A stretch of DNA of 64,000 nucleotides. It comes from Purshia tridentata. Its lineage: Eukaryota; Streptophyta; Magnoliopsida; Rosales; Rosaceae. A program made the translations under genes and the position numbers. The notes beneath the pieces were generated by a model that saw nothing but the letters and a program-made list of their open reading frames with translations, was not told where the DNA came from and searched no databases. Shown here one piece after another: positions 34,357 to 49,056 of the stretch; position 1 is the first letter of the stretch, and each line of letters opens with the position of its first letter. The stretch spans positions 35,870 to 99,869 of the forward strand of contig QANT01000963.1 in NCBI GenBank assembly GCA_003254885.1, written 5' to 3'.

Positions 34357-37300
34357 TTATACTGGCAATAGCGAAGCTGACCCATTCTCAAATCCATATT
34401 CCAGTACTAGCTCAGACAGGTCACCGCTCTCAAAAAAGGCATGGTGAAGGGCCTTGACGCATTTTTCAGCTTCACTATCATTTACTATCAATGAGATATT
34501 TACCTGGTTTATAACAAAACAATTATTAGACAGCAAGAAAAAGAAAGAACGAGTGGAATAGTATGAGTTATGACAAAGAGACCTTAGATGCCCCTTGTGA
34601 GATCATTTGGACATTGACTTCATTGGTTCGAAGAATATGAAATGCCTGTAAGAAAGGAAGCCAACTATAGGAGATAAGAAAGAAGAAGAAATGAATACGA
34701 CAATGAAAGAAAACATCTCTTCAGGATAGATTCTAGAAACATTGTAGAGGGTAATACTATACCTTCTCTAGTATCAATGAAGAATACTGAACATTCCCTA
34801 TCAGCGAAATGATTGATCTATGTTGCAGAAGATTGACAACTGCAATTTTTTCGAGTTCTTCCTCCATATTGTCAAGTTCCTGTTACATATGACACCAATT
34901 CATATGCATTTAGAAAGAGCACCTATGGCTATTTTCCTTCTTTTTTTTCCATTTTTCAGGGAAAGAGGGGGGGAGTGAGGGAGTGAGGATGGGGTTACAA
35001 GCCAAACACAAAACTGCTAATCCTCAACATTCAAAACACAATCATTATAGTTCATCCAAGAACAGCCAAGCAAGCGAGAAAGGAAAAGAAGAGGAAGAAG
35101 TAAGAGAAAGGGAAAGAAAGAGGGCTGAGGATCTGAAAAAGAGTGTATTTTTTTATCGAAAAACAATACAAGATTACTTGCATAATATACAAATAGGGCA
35201 GGGCAGGGCACAGGTTCAGGGATTCGTTTTTAATCCCTGTCCCCATTTTTTGTGAGGAATCCCCATCTACTGCAGGGAGGGGCAGGCCAGATCCCCATCA
35301 ATCCGGGACTCAGGTCTAAATTCTCATCCCCTATCTAGAAATTGTGGTCCAGACAACTCTTTCAACTAGTGATGGATCAGAGTTGCCTCCTAACAAACAT
35401 GAATTACAAGTAAGCACAATGAGTAAATCATAAACAAGGAACATAAGATCGTATGCTTGCCTGCTGAATTAATTCTCTACTCCAAAATTTTGATGGATCC
35501 AACGTCAAAGATAAACTAACTTCACTTGTTGCAACAACATCCACAGATATGCCCAAATCTTCAAAGGTTGAGAACACCTATTTGATGATCCCACTGAAGG
35601 GGTTAAAAAGGCAGAAAAAGCAGTATAGGCAGCAAGTGGAAAAGCAAAACCACGACCACAAAGAGTCTCTCACCTTTGCAAGGAAACCAACTTGACCAAG
35701 CATGCGTGTACTCACAATATCCAACAAGGTGACGTTTTGCTTCAGAACTATGCTGGTTAGAACAGCCTAAAATTGATATTGAAAGAATAGGTTGGGAATG
35801 TTCCAATTCTTACACACACTTCAATTATCAAGAAAAAAGATTAAGCTGCTACATACCTTGCTCATGTCTCTTGTTTTAGTGATGAGGGTACCAGGAGCTT
35901 TAGGGTTATAAGAGTTCTTGACTCGAACAGGAATTTCGCCATCTCTAGCTGGTCTCATGGATTGTGGATGTAAAACCTGCCCAGTTGTCAGTGCAATTAT
36001 ATTTCACTTTCTATATACAATCTCTGTTTTCACTACCAATGCTAAATGTCTAGTTATCATAAAAACTCCATCTATATTTGATCATACAAATTACTAGATG
36101 GATGCTTTGTCTCTAATAAAAAAAAAGCATAGAAAAAATCAATTGGTCCTGACTGATGCAATGCTCATCATCTGAATAATAAGCTTTAGCAGCAGTCTTA
36201 GTCAACAACTTTGTCCACAGCACTTCATGGATGGGAGTCCAAAGCCTAGTCAAAATGTGATCTAGTTTATACCCACCTTTAAATATTTTTCAAAAAATAA
36301 AGAACTCTGCCTGTCTAGCCATAGTTTCTCTCATGAACACATACTGCAGATATTATATTAAGACTGCAATATATGAACCTACTGATTGAGTCCTTCAAAT
36401 ATAACGTAATGTCTAAATTGTAAGAAGAAACAGAAATCTAACCTGAGCACCAAAATATGCAAGCTCAGCTGCCTCATCGAAAGTCAAATATGGAACAGGT
36501 TCTGCACCAGGACATATGCTAGGATCACAGGTCAAAACACCATCAACATCCTTCCACACCTGCTAAAACTTTCAAATTAGCTTCTATATATGTTTGTCCA
36601 ATAAATTCAAAAAGAAGATTAGCACACAGTTCCTAATAATTAGAAAAAGACATGCACAAAATACCCAAAAATTGCTTGTCAGGTTAGCAACATCCATAAA
36701 ATAACGGACAACAATTCAGCATAAACATGAGTGGTGAATGCATGCACATGAGTCCCTAGTGGTACATGCATCCAGGGTGCAATCTCACCTGAACTTCTCG
36801 CAAGCCTAGGGCTTTACCAATGGTTGTGGCTGTCAAATCACTACCGCCCCTACCCAGGGTAGTAACTGCACAAGATTTCCAGCCCTACAATCAATAAAAC
36901 ACATGTAATGTTTGAAAGCCCGGCTAATAAATGTTAACTCAGTAGAACAACTGGAATTGCAGCTAGCCAACAGCTAGCAAAGAGAAAGACCTTTCCAAGA
37001 AAGCCAGTAACAACAGGAATTGCAGGATCACTAATCCAGTCATCATTCAGTTTCTTAGCAATAGCTGGATAAGTTGCTTCCAAGATGTCAGCATTGGTGA
37101 AGTCATCTGTCGTTATGAAACCAATGTCAAATGCATCATACTGCAATACATTATACAGCAACCATCATCAAAAAAGATCTTAAGCGGCTACTAACAAGGA
37201 GAGTAGAGAGTTATACTGGATATCTATTAAAACAACATGAAACATAATAAAAATGCAATTGAGGCTTTGAGGGAAATAAATGTCAAAAACATATTTGCTT

Positions 37301-38302
37301 AACAAGGGTATACATACTTGGCGTGCCTTAACACCCATTTTATTCAGATAAGCTGCAAAGATTCTAGTGGACATGCACTCTCCAAATGAAACTAGATAGT
37401 CTCTTGTGCGGAGAGTTAACTCTTTCATCATAGCTATTCCCTTCAGCAGTTGCTCAAGTTCTTCTAAATGTGCTGCAAAATGTATCAGAAAAAAGCAAGC
37501 GCCCAAAATTTCTAATTAACCATGTGATGTATCCTTCACCTCATTATTAAGACGAAAAAAGAAAAATCCATCCCTTCACTTAAAAACTGCTTACCCGAAA
37601 CAACAGAGGCATCAACTCCAAGTTCATAAACAGTCCTGGTAAAATGTAATCACGCAGCCTATTTAGCACAGCTCTAAGATACAATTGAAAAGGAAAAACA
37701 TGTGCTAACCTGAGATGTAGTTGGTTTATAAAGCTCAATTCTTCGATTTCTGACGCATTCGAAACCCCACATCTGACAGCCTTCTCGCCAGCCTATGCAT
37801 GCATAAATCACAGTCATCCAATCTCATTATAATTAACCATTAAAACTAGATAATTAAATTTATTGATTAACTAAGATAATAATAATAAGAATTGTATTAC
37901 AAGTAAGACGTTGTTAGTGGTGTTCCCCATGGCGGAGAGCACAATTACAGGCTTTTCTTCAGGAAAACTGACAATGAGCTGAGCAATCTCTCTTATCCTC
38001 TTCGCCGACGCCAACGATGATCCTCCGAACTTCATCACGCACGTTAATGGTGATGATGCATCAGAGCCATGGCTCTCTGTTGCTTTCTCTTCCTCTCCTT
38101 CTCCAAGCACAGCTTCAATTCTTTTCTTCTCGCTCTTAGCTCTCAAGCTACTGCATTTACATGCATTTTCGATTGCCACGTAGGATGATCGCGAAGGTGA
38201 AACCACGGAGGAGAGCCATGGCATTCGCGACAAGTGTGAGAGTCTCGGAGTTCCGCCATAGCAGGGAATTCTAACCCCGCGGCAATGCGATGAAGCCTCC
38301 AT
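34357..38302 (-). CDS. AK1: Monofunctional aspartokinase, lysine-sensitive type, chloroplastic
   Basis: Thirteen exons give 566 residues: 38302-37901, 37792-37710, 37635-37595, 37472-37318, 37140-36991, 36884-36789, 36559-36443, 35976-35857, 35766-35674, 35577-35461, 34879-34763, 34645-34583, 34503-34357. Residues 1 to about 85 look like a plastid transit peptide. The kinase domain starts at VMKFGGSSL (about 90-97), with later [11 protein letters not shown] and a DGVLT..DP block. Two C-terminal ACT domains ([20 protein letters not shown] and [17 protein letters not shown] regions) are the allosteric sites. The enzyme phosphorylates aspartate, the first step toward Lys, Thr, Met and Ile. Monofunctional plant enzymes are feedback-inhibited by lysine, with S-adenosylmethionine synergy in AK1. 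There is no homoserine dehydrogenase domain. Intron 10 has a GC donor (CAG then GCAAGC) at 35460-35459. Confidence 0.95.
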
Positions 38303-38678
38303 TTGCTTATCTGACTATGCACCAAAGTTGCCTTACCAAAAAAATTTAGGGTTTTGTATTTTATTGGATTTTCATTTCTCTTCCAAAGGTTTCTCGGTAA
38401 CCAAACGCGTGAGCAGAGGAGATAAAATAACTGCTACTTTCTTTTTTAGGTATATACGGTACCGTATATTCTCACCTTTCACACTTCACTTAAACCAAGT
38501 CAAAAGTCAAAAGTCAAAACCTTTCATCTGCCTTACTTACCACTGTCCTTCATAGACCATTGACATTATACTGGTCTGCAACCAAGTTTAAAAAAAGCTG
38601 CGAAGTCATATTTGCAGGGTTAAAGTTTAAACATTGTATAATTGAAGTTCGGTTTTTAGAATCGAAAGCTTAATTTGA
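38303..38678. promoter_or_regulatory. 376-bp shared promoter between aspartokinase and RARE1-like genes
   Basis: The two start codons face away from each other, with 376 bases for both leaders and promoters. The spacer contains a repeated CAAAAGT motif (AAGTCAAAAGTCAAAAGTCAA at 38499-38519) with W-box-like TTGAC cores on the minus strand. Coordinated expression of two plastid-targeted proteins is plausible but not shown. Confidence 0.5.
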
Positions 38679-40973
38679 ATGTCTTCTTCTATCACTGTCC
38701 AATGTTCTTTGCTATCTTCATGCCTCTCATTTCATCATGACAAGACTCTACCTCTAAAATCTGCGAAATTTGCTCAAATTCCTTCGTGGGTCTCTCTGAA
38801 AGCTTCTCCTCCTTCTTTGAATACCCATCAACTAGAACCTGGTCGCGTCGAAAATGTGCATTTGGTTTCCCTATCTAAACAAGGGAAGCTCCAAGAAGTA
38901 CGTGAATTTCTCAAACAAATGAACGAGGGAGGCGTGTACGTTAGTCCTCACTCGTATAAGTGTCTCTTTGAAAAGTGTGGATTACTGGGTTCTTTATCAG
39001 ATGGAAAATTTGTACACGAATGGTTGCGAAGTTCAGTGAAGAACCCACCTGATTTTCTTGAGAATCATGTTCTTCAAATGTATTGTGATTGTGGGAGTCT
39101 ATCAGATGCTCAGCAACTGTTCGATGAAATGCTTCATAAGAATTTGATTTCTTGGGTTATAATTATATCCGCTTATGCGCAAAAGGGTACTTTGAACAAA
39201 GCTATTAGGCTGTTTTCGCATATGCTAGAGTCTGGTATTAGACCAAACTCATCTATTTTTACGAGCCTCTTAAGCTCCTTGACTGAGTTTTCGCATTTAG
39301 AGCTTGGAAAACAGATACATTCTTATGTGATAAGAACTGGGATGAGTACTACTGCTTCGGTTGACACAGCAGTTGCAAACATGTATGTTAAGTGTGGATG
39401 GTTTGAGGGTGGTAAGCTTGTCTTTGATAGGATGACTAACAAGAATGCTGTGGCTTGGACTGGGTTGATGGTGGGCTACACTGAAGAAGAGAAACCGGAG
39501 GCGGTTCTAGAATTGTTTGCTGAGATGATTTGGAAAAGCGTAGCGGTTGATGAGTTTGTCTTTTCGATAATTCTCAAGGCATGTGCTAGTTTGGAGGACT
39601 TGAATATGGGAAGGCAAATCCATGGTTACAGTGTTAAACTTGGGTTGGATTCTGAGGTTTCCGTAGGAACTCCTCTAGTGGACTTTTATGTCAAATGTGC
39701 AAAATTTGAATCTGCTTGCCAAGCTTTTAATAAGATACGTCAACCAAATGATGTTTCATGGAGTGCTATAATTGCTGGCTATTGCCAGAACGGTAAATAT
39801 GAGGAGTGTGTCAAGACTTTTCAATCTTTAGTTAGTAAAGGTGTTATTTTAAATTCATTCATATATACAAGCATTTTTCAAGCATGCTCTGCAATTGCAG
39901 ATATAAATTTGGGTACTCAAGTTCATGCTGATGCAATAAAAAGAGGACTTGTTGCATTCTTGTATGGAGCAAGTGCAATGATTACGATGTACTCAAAATG
40001 TGGCAGATTGGACTATGCCTATCGAGCATTTGAATCTATAGGTGAACCTGATACTGTGGCCTGGACTGCTATAATATGTGGTTATGCTTATCATGGGAAT
40101 GCCTCTGAAGCTCTTAGTCTTTTCAATAGGATGCAGGACTCTGGCGTAAAGCCAAATACAGTTACATTTATAGCAGTTTTAACTGCTTGCAGCCATTCAG
40201 GTTTGGTCACAGAGGCAAAGCAGTATTTGGAATCAATGAGTTGTAAATATGATGTGGAACCAACTATTGATCATTATGATTGCATGATTGATGTATACTC
40301 TCGTGCTGGGCTACTACAAGAGGCACTTGAATTGATAAAGAGTATGCCATTTGAACCCGATGCAATGAGTTGGAAAAGTTTATTGGGTGGGTGTTGGATA
40401 CATCGAAATATTGGGCTCGGCAAGTTTGCAGCTGAAAACCTCCTCCAGTTGGACTCAGAGGATACTGCCAGTTACATTATCATGTTTAATTTGTATGCAT
40501 CATCTGGGAAATGGAAAGAAGCTGCACACTTTAGGAGAATGATGGCTGGAAGGAACTTGAGGAAAGAAATTGGTTGCAGCTGGATTACTGTCAAGGGGGA
40601 AATGCACCGGTTTATAGTGGGTGATAAACACCATTCTCAAATAGAACAGATATACTCAAAACTGAAGGAGGTCAGCATTTCTTTCAAGGATGCTGAAGAT
40701 TCCCTTCTAACTGAAGAGGATGTATTGTCTGGTTTTCCTGAAAGGAAAGAACAACTTCTTGACCATAGCGAGAGACTTGCTATAGCATTTGGGCTCATAT
40801 CCACACCAAGTAATTCCCCTATTGTGGTTTTTAAGAACATCAGGGCGTGCAAAGATTGCCATGAATTTGCAAAACATGTTTCCATGGTAACAGGGCGGGC
40901 AATTGTTGTTAGAGATTCCAGCAGATTCCATCACTTTAAGTTGGGGGAGTGTTCTTGTAGAGATTATTGGTAG
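38679..40973 (+). CDS. RARE1: PPR protein with DYW domain, RARE1-like accD editing factor
   Basis: A single uninterrupted frame of 764 residues, typical of intronless plant PPR genes. The N-terminus lacks acidic residues and resembles a plastid transit peptide. From about residue 90 to 560 there are roughly a dozen P/L/S-type PPR repeats, recognised by recurring motifs such as MYxKCG, SWxxIIAGYCQNG and AVLTACSHSGL. These are followed by E and E+ motifs. The C-terminal DYW deaminase has HSERLAIAFGL (the HxE zinc/catalytic motif), CKDCHEFAKH and the terminal CSCRDYW. The closest protein I recall is Arabidopsis RARE1 (At5g13270), required for editing the plastid accD transcript. Its position next to aspartokinase is the same as in Arabidopsis. 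Confidence 0.93.
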   Translation: MSSSITVQCSLLSSCLSFHHDKTLPLKSAKFAQIPSWVSLKASPPSLNTHQLEPGRVENVHLVSLSKQGKLQEVREFLKQMNEGGVYVSPHSYKCLFEKCGLLGSLSDGKFVHEWLRSSVKNPPDFLENHVLQMYCDCGSLSDAQQLFDEMLHKNLISWVIIISAYAQKGTLNKAIRLFSHMLESGIRPNSSIFTSLLSSLTEFSHLELGKQIHSYVIRTGMSTTASVDTAVANMYVKCGWFEGGKLVFDRMTNKNAVAWTGLMVGYTEEEKPEAVLELFAEMIWKSVAVDEFVFSIILKACASLEDLNMGRQIHGYSVKLGLDSEVSVGTPLVDFYVKCAKFESACQAFNKIRQPNDVSWSAIIAGYCQNGKYEECVKTFQSLVSKGVILNSFIYTSIFQACSAIADINLGTQVHADAIKRGLVAFLYGASAMITMYSKCGRLDYAYRAFESIGEPDTVAWTAIICGYAYHGNASEALSLFNRMQDSGVKPNTVTFIAVLTACSHSGLVTEAKQYLESMSCKYDVEPTIDHYDCMIDVYSRAGLLQEALELIKSMPFEPDAMSWKSLLGGCWIHRNIGLGKFAAENLLQLDSEDTASYIIMFNLYASSGKWKEAAHFRRMMAGRNLRKEIGCSWITVKGEMHRFIVGDKHHSQIEQIYSKLKEVSISFKDAEDSLLTEEDVLSGFPERKEQLLDHSERLAIAFGLISTPSNSPIVVFKNIRACKDCHEFAKHVSMVTGRAIVVRDSSRFHHFKLGECSCRDYW

Positions 40974-42754
40974 CTTTTGCAATTACAAGTCCGCTATTAC
41001 ATAATGGAGATTTCCGCATGACCCTCTTTGAAATGGATGCCTGACTATTGTTGACCACTACACAGTTGGCTCTCCTGGGCTCACCATTGCCTGTTATTGC
41101 ACGCGTGACATGTGTCTCTTTCTGGTTGCTGCATTATGATTTAAGAGGAACCTGAGTCACCGGCAAGTGCATGAGGGGCGAACCGTAGCGTGCTATAATG
41201 CCCCAATGATATGGAGGATTCGTGCAGTCGCTATTTGTAAAAGTAGTGATTTTGATTCTGCCTACTACAATAATTCAGTGGAACTAAAAGTATAAAGTAC
41301 ACATTTTTAATTGCCACTGTGCCAGTATGTGTTGACACGTGTATGTACAGAAATGCTAATCACAATCGTGAGTCCTATAGTTACAGTTATATAGAGAACC
41401 TACCGGTTGTGACTTCATATTCTTCATTGGAAGTGACAGTGTGGTTTATACTTTGATACTTTCTAGTGGTGAAAGGTAATATATACAACTACTATACAAG
41501 TGGGTTCAGTGGTGGCCGGGTGGCAATACGTGTACAAATTTAAGCTGCCATGGGATGTGTCCCAACAAGAAGAGATATTAAACTTTATATAAGAAACCAA
41601 AGTCCCAATCCATTAAATACGAGTTAAAGTGGTTGGAACTTGGAACACCAAGTTTAATATATTAAAAGGGGATTCACAGATCCAGTAAAATGATGATGTT
41701 GGGATTCAGGATATCTGCTTAGATCTAGAGAATTAAGAAACAGAAACAAACAAAAACCACCTCCTATGATTTCGTCATCATTGATAATTAGTAATAATGA
41801 AATCATACAAAAAGAGAAAAAGGAAACTGAGGTGGTGTTGGGCCTCTCGGCAGTTGGGCAAGTTGATATTTGATGGTAACTTGGTAAGTAATGGATTTTA
41901 ATGGTATTGTTATTTTCAGTTGGCGCCAAATGACATCAGAAATCTTGTGGTTTGGATCAAGTCCTATCCACTCACTCAGTCACTCCTACGGCTACTGATG
42001 TCTCACCTTAACCAATCCCTCTACGTGTAGTCTTTCTCTGGCCTTACTTAAATTCATCTATCACTCACTCACTCTCACGCCCACTCATTGCTGTCACTCT
42101 GTTCCCTTCTCTTCTGGTTTTTGCTTTCTCTCACTCTCTCTCGGCCACTCATTGTTTTCACTCTCTTCTCTTCTGGGTTTCATGTCCTTTTTTATAATTC
42201 AAGCCAAAAAGCCTTGCTTCAATCCCTTCTTCTCATTCTTTTAGGTGCGGGGCTTTCAGCTTTGTTATGTGAAGCTAATTGTCTTGGTTGTTTTCGTTTC
42301 CTCAAGGTGAGCTATTCTGACTTGTGTTCCTTTATTAAACTAAGGGCCTGCCTTTGTGTTTTCTGAATTCTGTAGGTCTTGCAGATTTAACCAATTGAAT
42401 GTAACAAAAACTTTGGAGAAACCACTTTTGCAACTGTTACTGTAAGACATCAAATAACTAAGAGAAGTTGAAGTGCTTAATCTTGCAGTTGCTGACCATA
42501 AAAATGATATATTTCAAGAATGTATTTGCTAGATAACAGGGTAGAATCACAACATGGCTGAGAAAATCTCTGCACTACCTTGACCAAAAAGGGTTAAGTG
42601 ATGTTTGCAATTTGCATGGGTTGCCACCACTAGGCCACTTACCCTTTGTATTTCTGCTATGTTACATTGAATTTTTGTTTCCGTCTAATAAAATATGCAC
42701 TCTTGTTTAGAAACTCCCTGGATATAAAACACTTTCTTCAAGTAATCTAAGTTC
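40974..42754. other. Intergenic region, promoter and leader of NXD1
   Basis: This holds the RARE1 3' UTR, then non-coding DNA. CT-rich leader-like sequence (CACTCACTCA, TCTCTC runs) at 42060-42180 is followed by a possible leader intron with a GTGAGC donor at 42307. The start codon is at 42755. No other gene is seen. Confidence 0.45.
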
Positions 42755-45566
42755 ATGGATGGTGGAGAAACAAAAAGTTCCTCGGGCTATGGCAAGCCTC
42801 CATGGATATTCAGAGGCAGGTAAGTGGCCAACAATACTTGGGTTTTATTGCTTTTTGTTCCCGAATCCCAATTTCCACTGGTTGGTAGTAATATCGTTTA
42901 TCTCAGTCATGAAAAAAGACTCTGCTGATTACTCTGGTTTTTCTTATCAGTGCATTGTATCAGCTCCATCTCGTCAAAGCAGCAACTGTTCGAGCTTGCA
43001 TCCCAAAAGAGTTCAGATTAGTTGAAGCATTTGGGTAAATATATTTGGTAACATTGTTGTTCGAATGGTTGAGCAGTAAAGAAGAATAATATAGGGTATC
43101 AGGAGCACACATATAAAGGTGTTTACAACCTAGATAGATTTGGTGCTCTCATTCACTTTTATTATTTTAATGCTCCTGATATTATCCTCCTATAAGGAGC
43201 TCATATAATTCATGGTTTTTTAATATTTTGATCACTAAAAAGTGTTTACACTTTGCAGGTATACTCTTGGTGGCTTCTTTCTTGCCAGCTATGATGACAG
43301 TCCAGCTGGAGTCTTTGATGAGGTTGCATAATTTTCTGTTTGATTGTCTGATCCAGAAATTTAATGAATCAGTTTTTGTTCATTATTTGATTTATTCTAA
43401 GAGTGATTCTGTGCCTTGAAATGAACTAGCTTTTTTTTGTTTGCTTTAGCAAAATGTAGAAAAAAAATAAGTCTTTTGAGTGTATTCAATCAGTCTCTAA
43501 TACGATAACTGCGTTTATTTTGCTCTCATCCAGCTTGTTGTGATTGCTGGACTTGTATGGAGCCCACCAACATCTTGCGCGTATGTTTGACTCAACCTTA
43601 TCTTTATTCTTCATAATAAGATGAAGAGCATACAATCTTGTTAGGAAAGATGTACACCATTAATCTTGGTGTACATGCAAGCTTAGGGTGTGATTAGCCC
43701 AAAACTTTTGGGCATTAGATATGAACCAGAATTGTTGCAGAAAGATTGGTTATGAAGTACTTTATCTATAAGCAGTTTTTATTTGTTTTTTTAAACAGCT
43801 GGGCAGCTAAGGTGCTTGTGAATAGTGATGAAGCTTGTGATCATGGACGAAAGGTGGGAGGTTGCATAATTCTTAACCCAACTTTGAAATCTTATTTTAC
43901 TTTAAACTTACTTTAAGCTTTTGGACAACATATCCCACAGCCCAAATATGGAAATAGATCTTTTAGGAATTTTGGCTGATCATGTTAGTGGAGTGGTGTA
44001 CGATTATAGAGAAAATGCAAGAGAAGAATTTGTTTACCAAAAGCAGATAGGAAGATTACTTCTACTAGGCCGTCAGCCTCATAAATTTGTCCACCTTTGA
44101 TCATGCTGTTGCCACAATTCAAGTCATAATTTCTTATTTTTCATCCATGATTCTGATGGTGCTTGCAGTCCCCTCTTGCAGGAAGTAGGACTTCCAAGTC
44201 AAGTTGCAAGATTCTCTAAGGTAGTACTGTTATGATTTTTATTTGAATTAAAAGCATTTGTCCACAGCTTGCATCAAGTTTTGAAGTTAATTTTTCACTT
44301 CATAATACTCATAAGAAATCCACGACTGTTGCCTTTAGTCATCCATAACTAAAAGATTTTGTTTATATAATATGTAATTTTGTCTTCTGTATAAAAACAG
44401 AGAATTACAGCAGTTTCAAAGCAACCAAAAAGCAAAAGCAGTGGATTTCTAAGCGTAATTGGTATGGGTGCTGCTTTCTGTGGTCCAAGAGATTGTATGG
44501 ATGTTCAAGTTACTGAAATCAAGGGCCCAGCTGCCAAAGACATCTGTAATATCAACCTTACCACATTTGGTAAGTTTGTTAATCAGAATACCGATTTCAT
44601 TAGTATCTTTTGTCTCACTGTATATTGGCCACTTCTTTTTGCATATTTCATCACTTTATATAAAAAAGAAAAATATGTCCGGACATTGTTGTCATAGTTT
44701 CTCTGCATAACAATATCGCAGGGAGTTGTCATCATTGATGTATGTAAGGATGTGAGAACTTCTCAGTGGTCTAGTACGAGTGTGCATGGTTACACCATCC
44801 GGCTTATGTTGACATCCTTTTGAAATAGGCAGAGTCTAGAGAGGGAACTATAAGTTCCTCATAACTCTGCACTTGGACGTTTCTTTTATCTAAATTTCAC
44901 CCTTGACTTAATCCTTAATCTTCCTAATCATGAGTTTGATGATGGCAGTGCCTGCATTGAATATTGACAAGTGGATGGGACCAGCAATCAAAATGACACT
45001 TCCAAGTTTTAGGTAAGTTGGTTATGTGTTTTATGAGTCTCTCTGCAATTATAATTATTTTTTTTTTCTTCTCTCATTTTATTGTGTTCTGAAATTGTAG
45101 CGGTCGTACAGAGTATAACCCCGACATTCTCAAGTATTCCTGCCAGATTGAATGCAGGTTTTTTTTTTTTTATGCTTTTTTTTGCTCCTCAAGCTTCATA
45201 AATGTTAAATGATACGTTTTCGCATGTTTTGAATGGTTTTCCGAAATTTTCCACCAAACTCTAGTGACAATGTATGATTGATAATTTTCTTGATCTAAAT
45301 TCTGTAGGGTGAGAGCAGTGCATCCAGCGAAAGTATCAAGACCATCTCCTGTGCCAAGGAATGAGAGAGAACAATCCTCAGAAATCCATAATTGCAATAC
45401 CAATAATCACACACACGACGAATGCATGGATAATGGACAAAACCTGAGCATAGCTGTGATGTTATCAAAGCCTTTATTGGCGTTGGAGTTCAACTGTATG
45501 AAAATGCAGGTTAAAGCTCCAGTTGTAGTTTCCAACCACTTTAAGAACCCTTTAGCAACCTCTTGA
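42755..45566 (+). CDS. NXD1: NEOXANTHIN-DEFICIENT 1 (NXD1) homologue
   Basis: Ten exons, 42755-42819, 42951-43034, 43259-43322, 43534-43580, 43799-43853, 44182-44220, 44401-44569, 44949-45012, 45101-45157 and 45308-45566, give 300 residues. The start MDGGETKSSSGYGKPPWIF matches the family N-terminus. Other blocks include YQLHLVKAATVRACIPKEFR, YTLGGFFLASYDDSPAG, LPSQVARFSKRI, FCGPRDCMDVQ and WMGPAIKMTLPSFSG. The fold is related to acetoacetate decarboxylase. In tomato and Arabidopsis, loss of NXD1 removes neoxanthin from leaves although the protein lacks an obvious synthase activity, so it is required for but may not catalyse the step. It is convergent with the carboxypeptidase gene, 377 bases apart, as At1g28100 and At1g28110 are neighbours in Arabidopsis. 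Confidence 0.9.
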
Positions 45567-45943
45567 TCAAGTCATGTTATTTAGGTTGGTTTTGGATTAC
45601 CAACATATGATTGTTAATATGTGTCCTGACTAATTTCTGTAGGGTGAGAGCAGTGAATGCAGCAAAAGTATCTAAGCTTCACACAGACTATTTTTAACTG
45701 ATCATTTATTTGAATCTGATATACAAAAATGAAAACTTGAAAATTGACAAAAAAACACTTCCTTTCTTTTTCTTTTTCCCTTCTTCCTTTATAAAATTCT
45801 TCTACATTCCACAGCGTGGACAAACCCGTGTAACAAGAAACAAATAACAAACAAATGCAATTTTCATGCTTAGATTGATGATTGATCTCAGCAACCAAGC
45901 TTCTTACAATCTCAATCCGGACCCTATCTAACTGATCAGTAGA
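45567..45943. other. Convergent spacer with a duplicated splice-acceptor fragment
   Basis: This lies between the NXD1 and carboxypeptidase stops. The segment at about 45605-45668 is a diverged copy of 45264-45345, which spans the last NXD1 acceptor and the first codons of its last exon. No separate gene is present. Confidence 0.65.
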
Positions 45944-49056
<3,113 letters not shown>

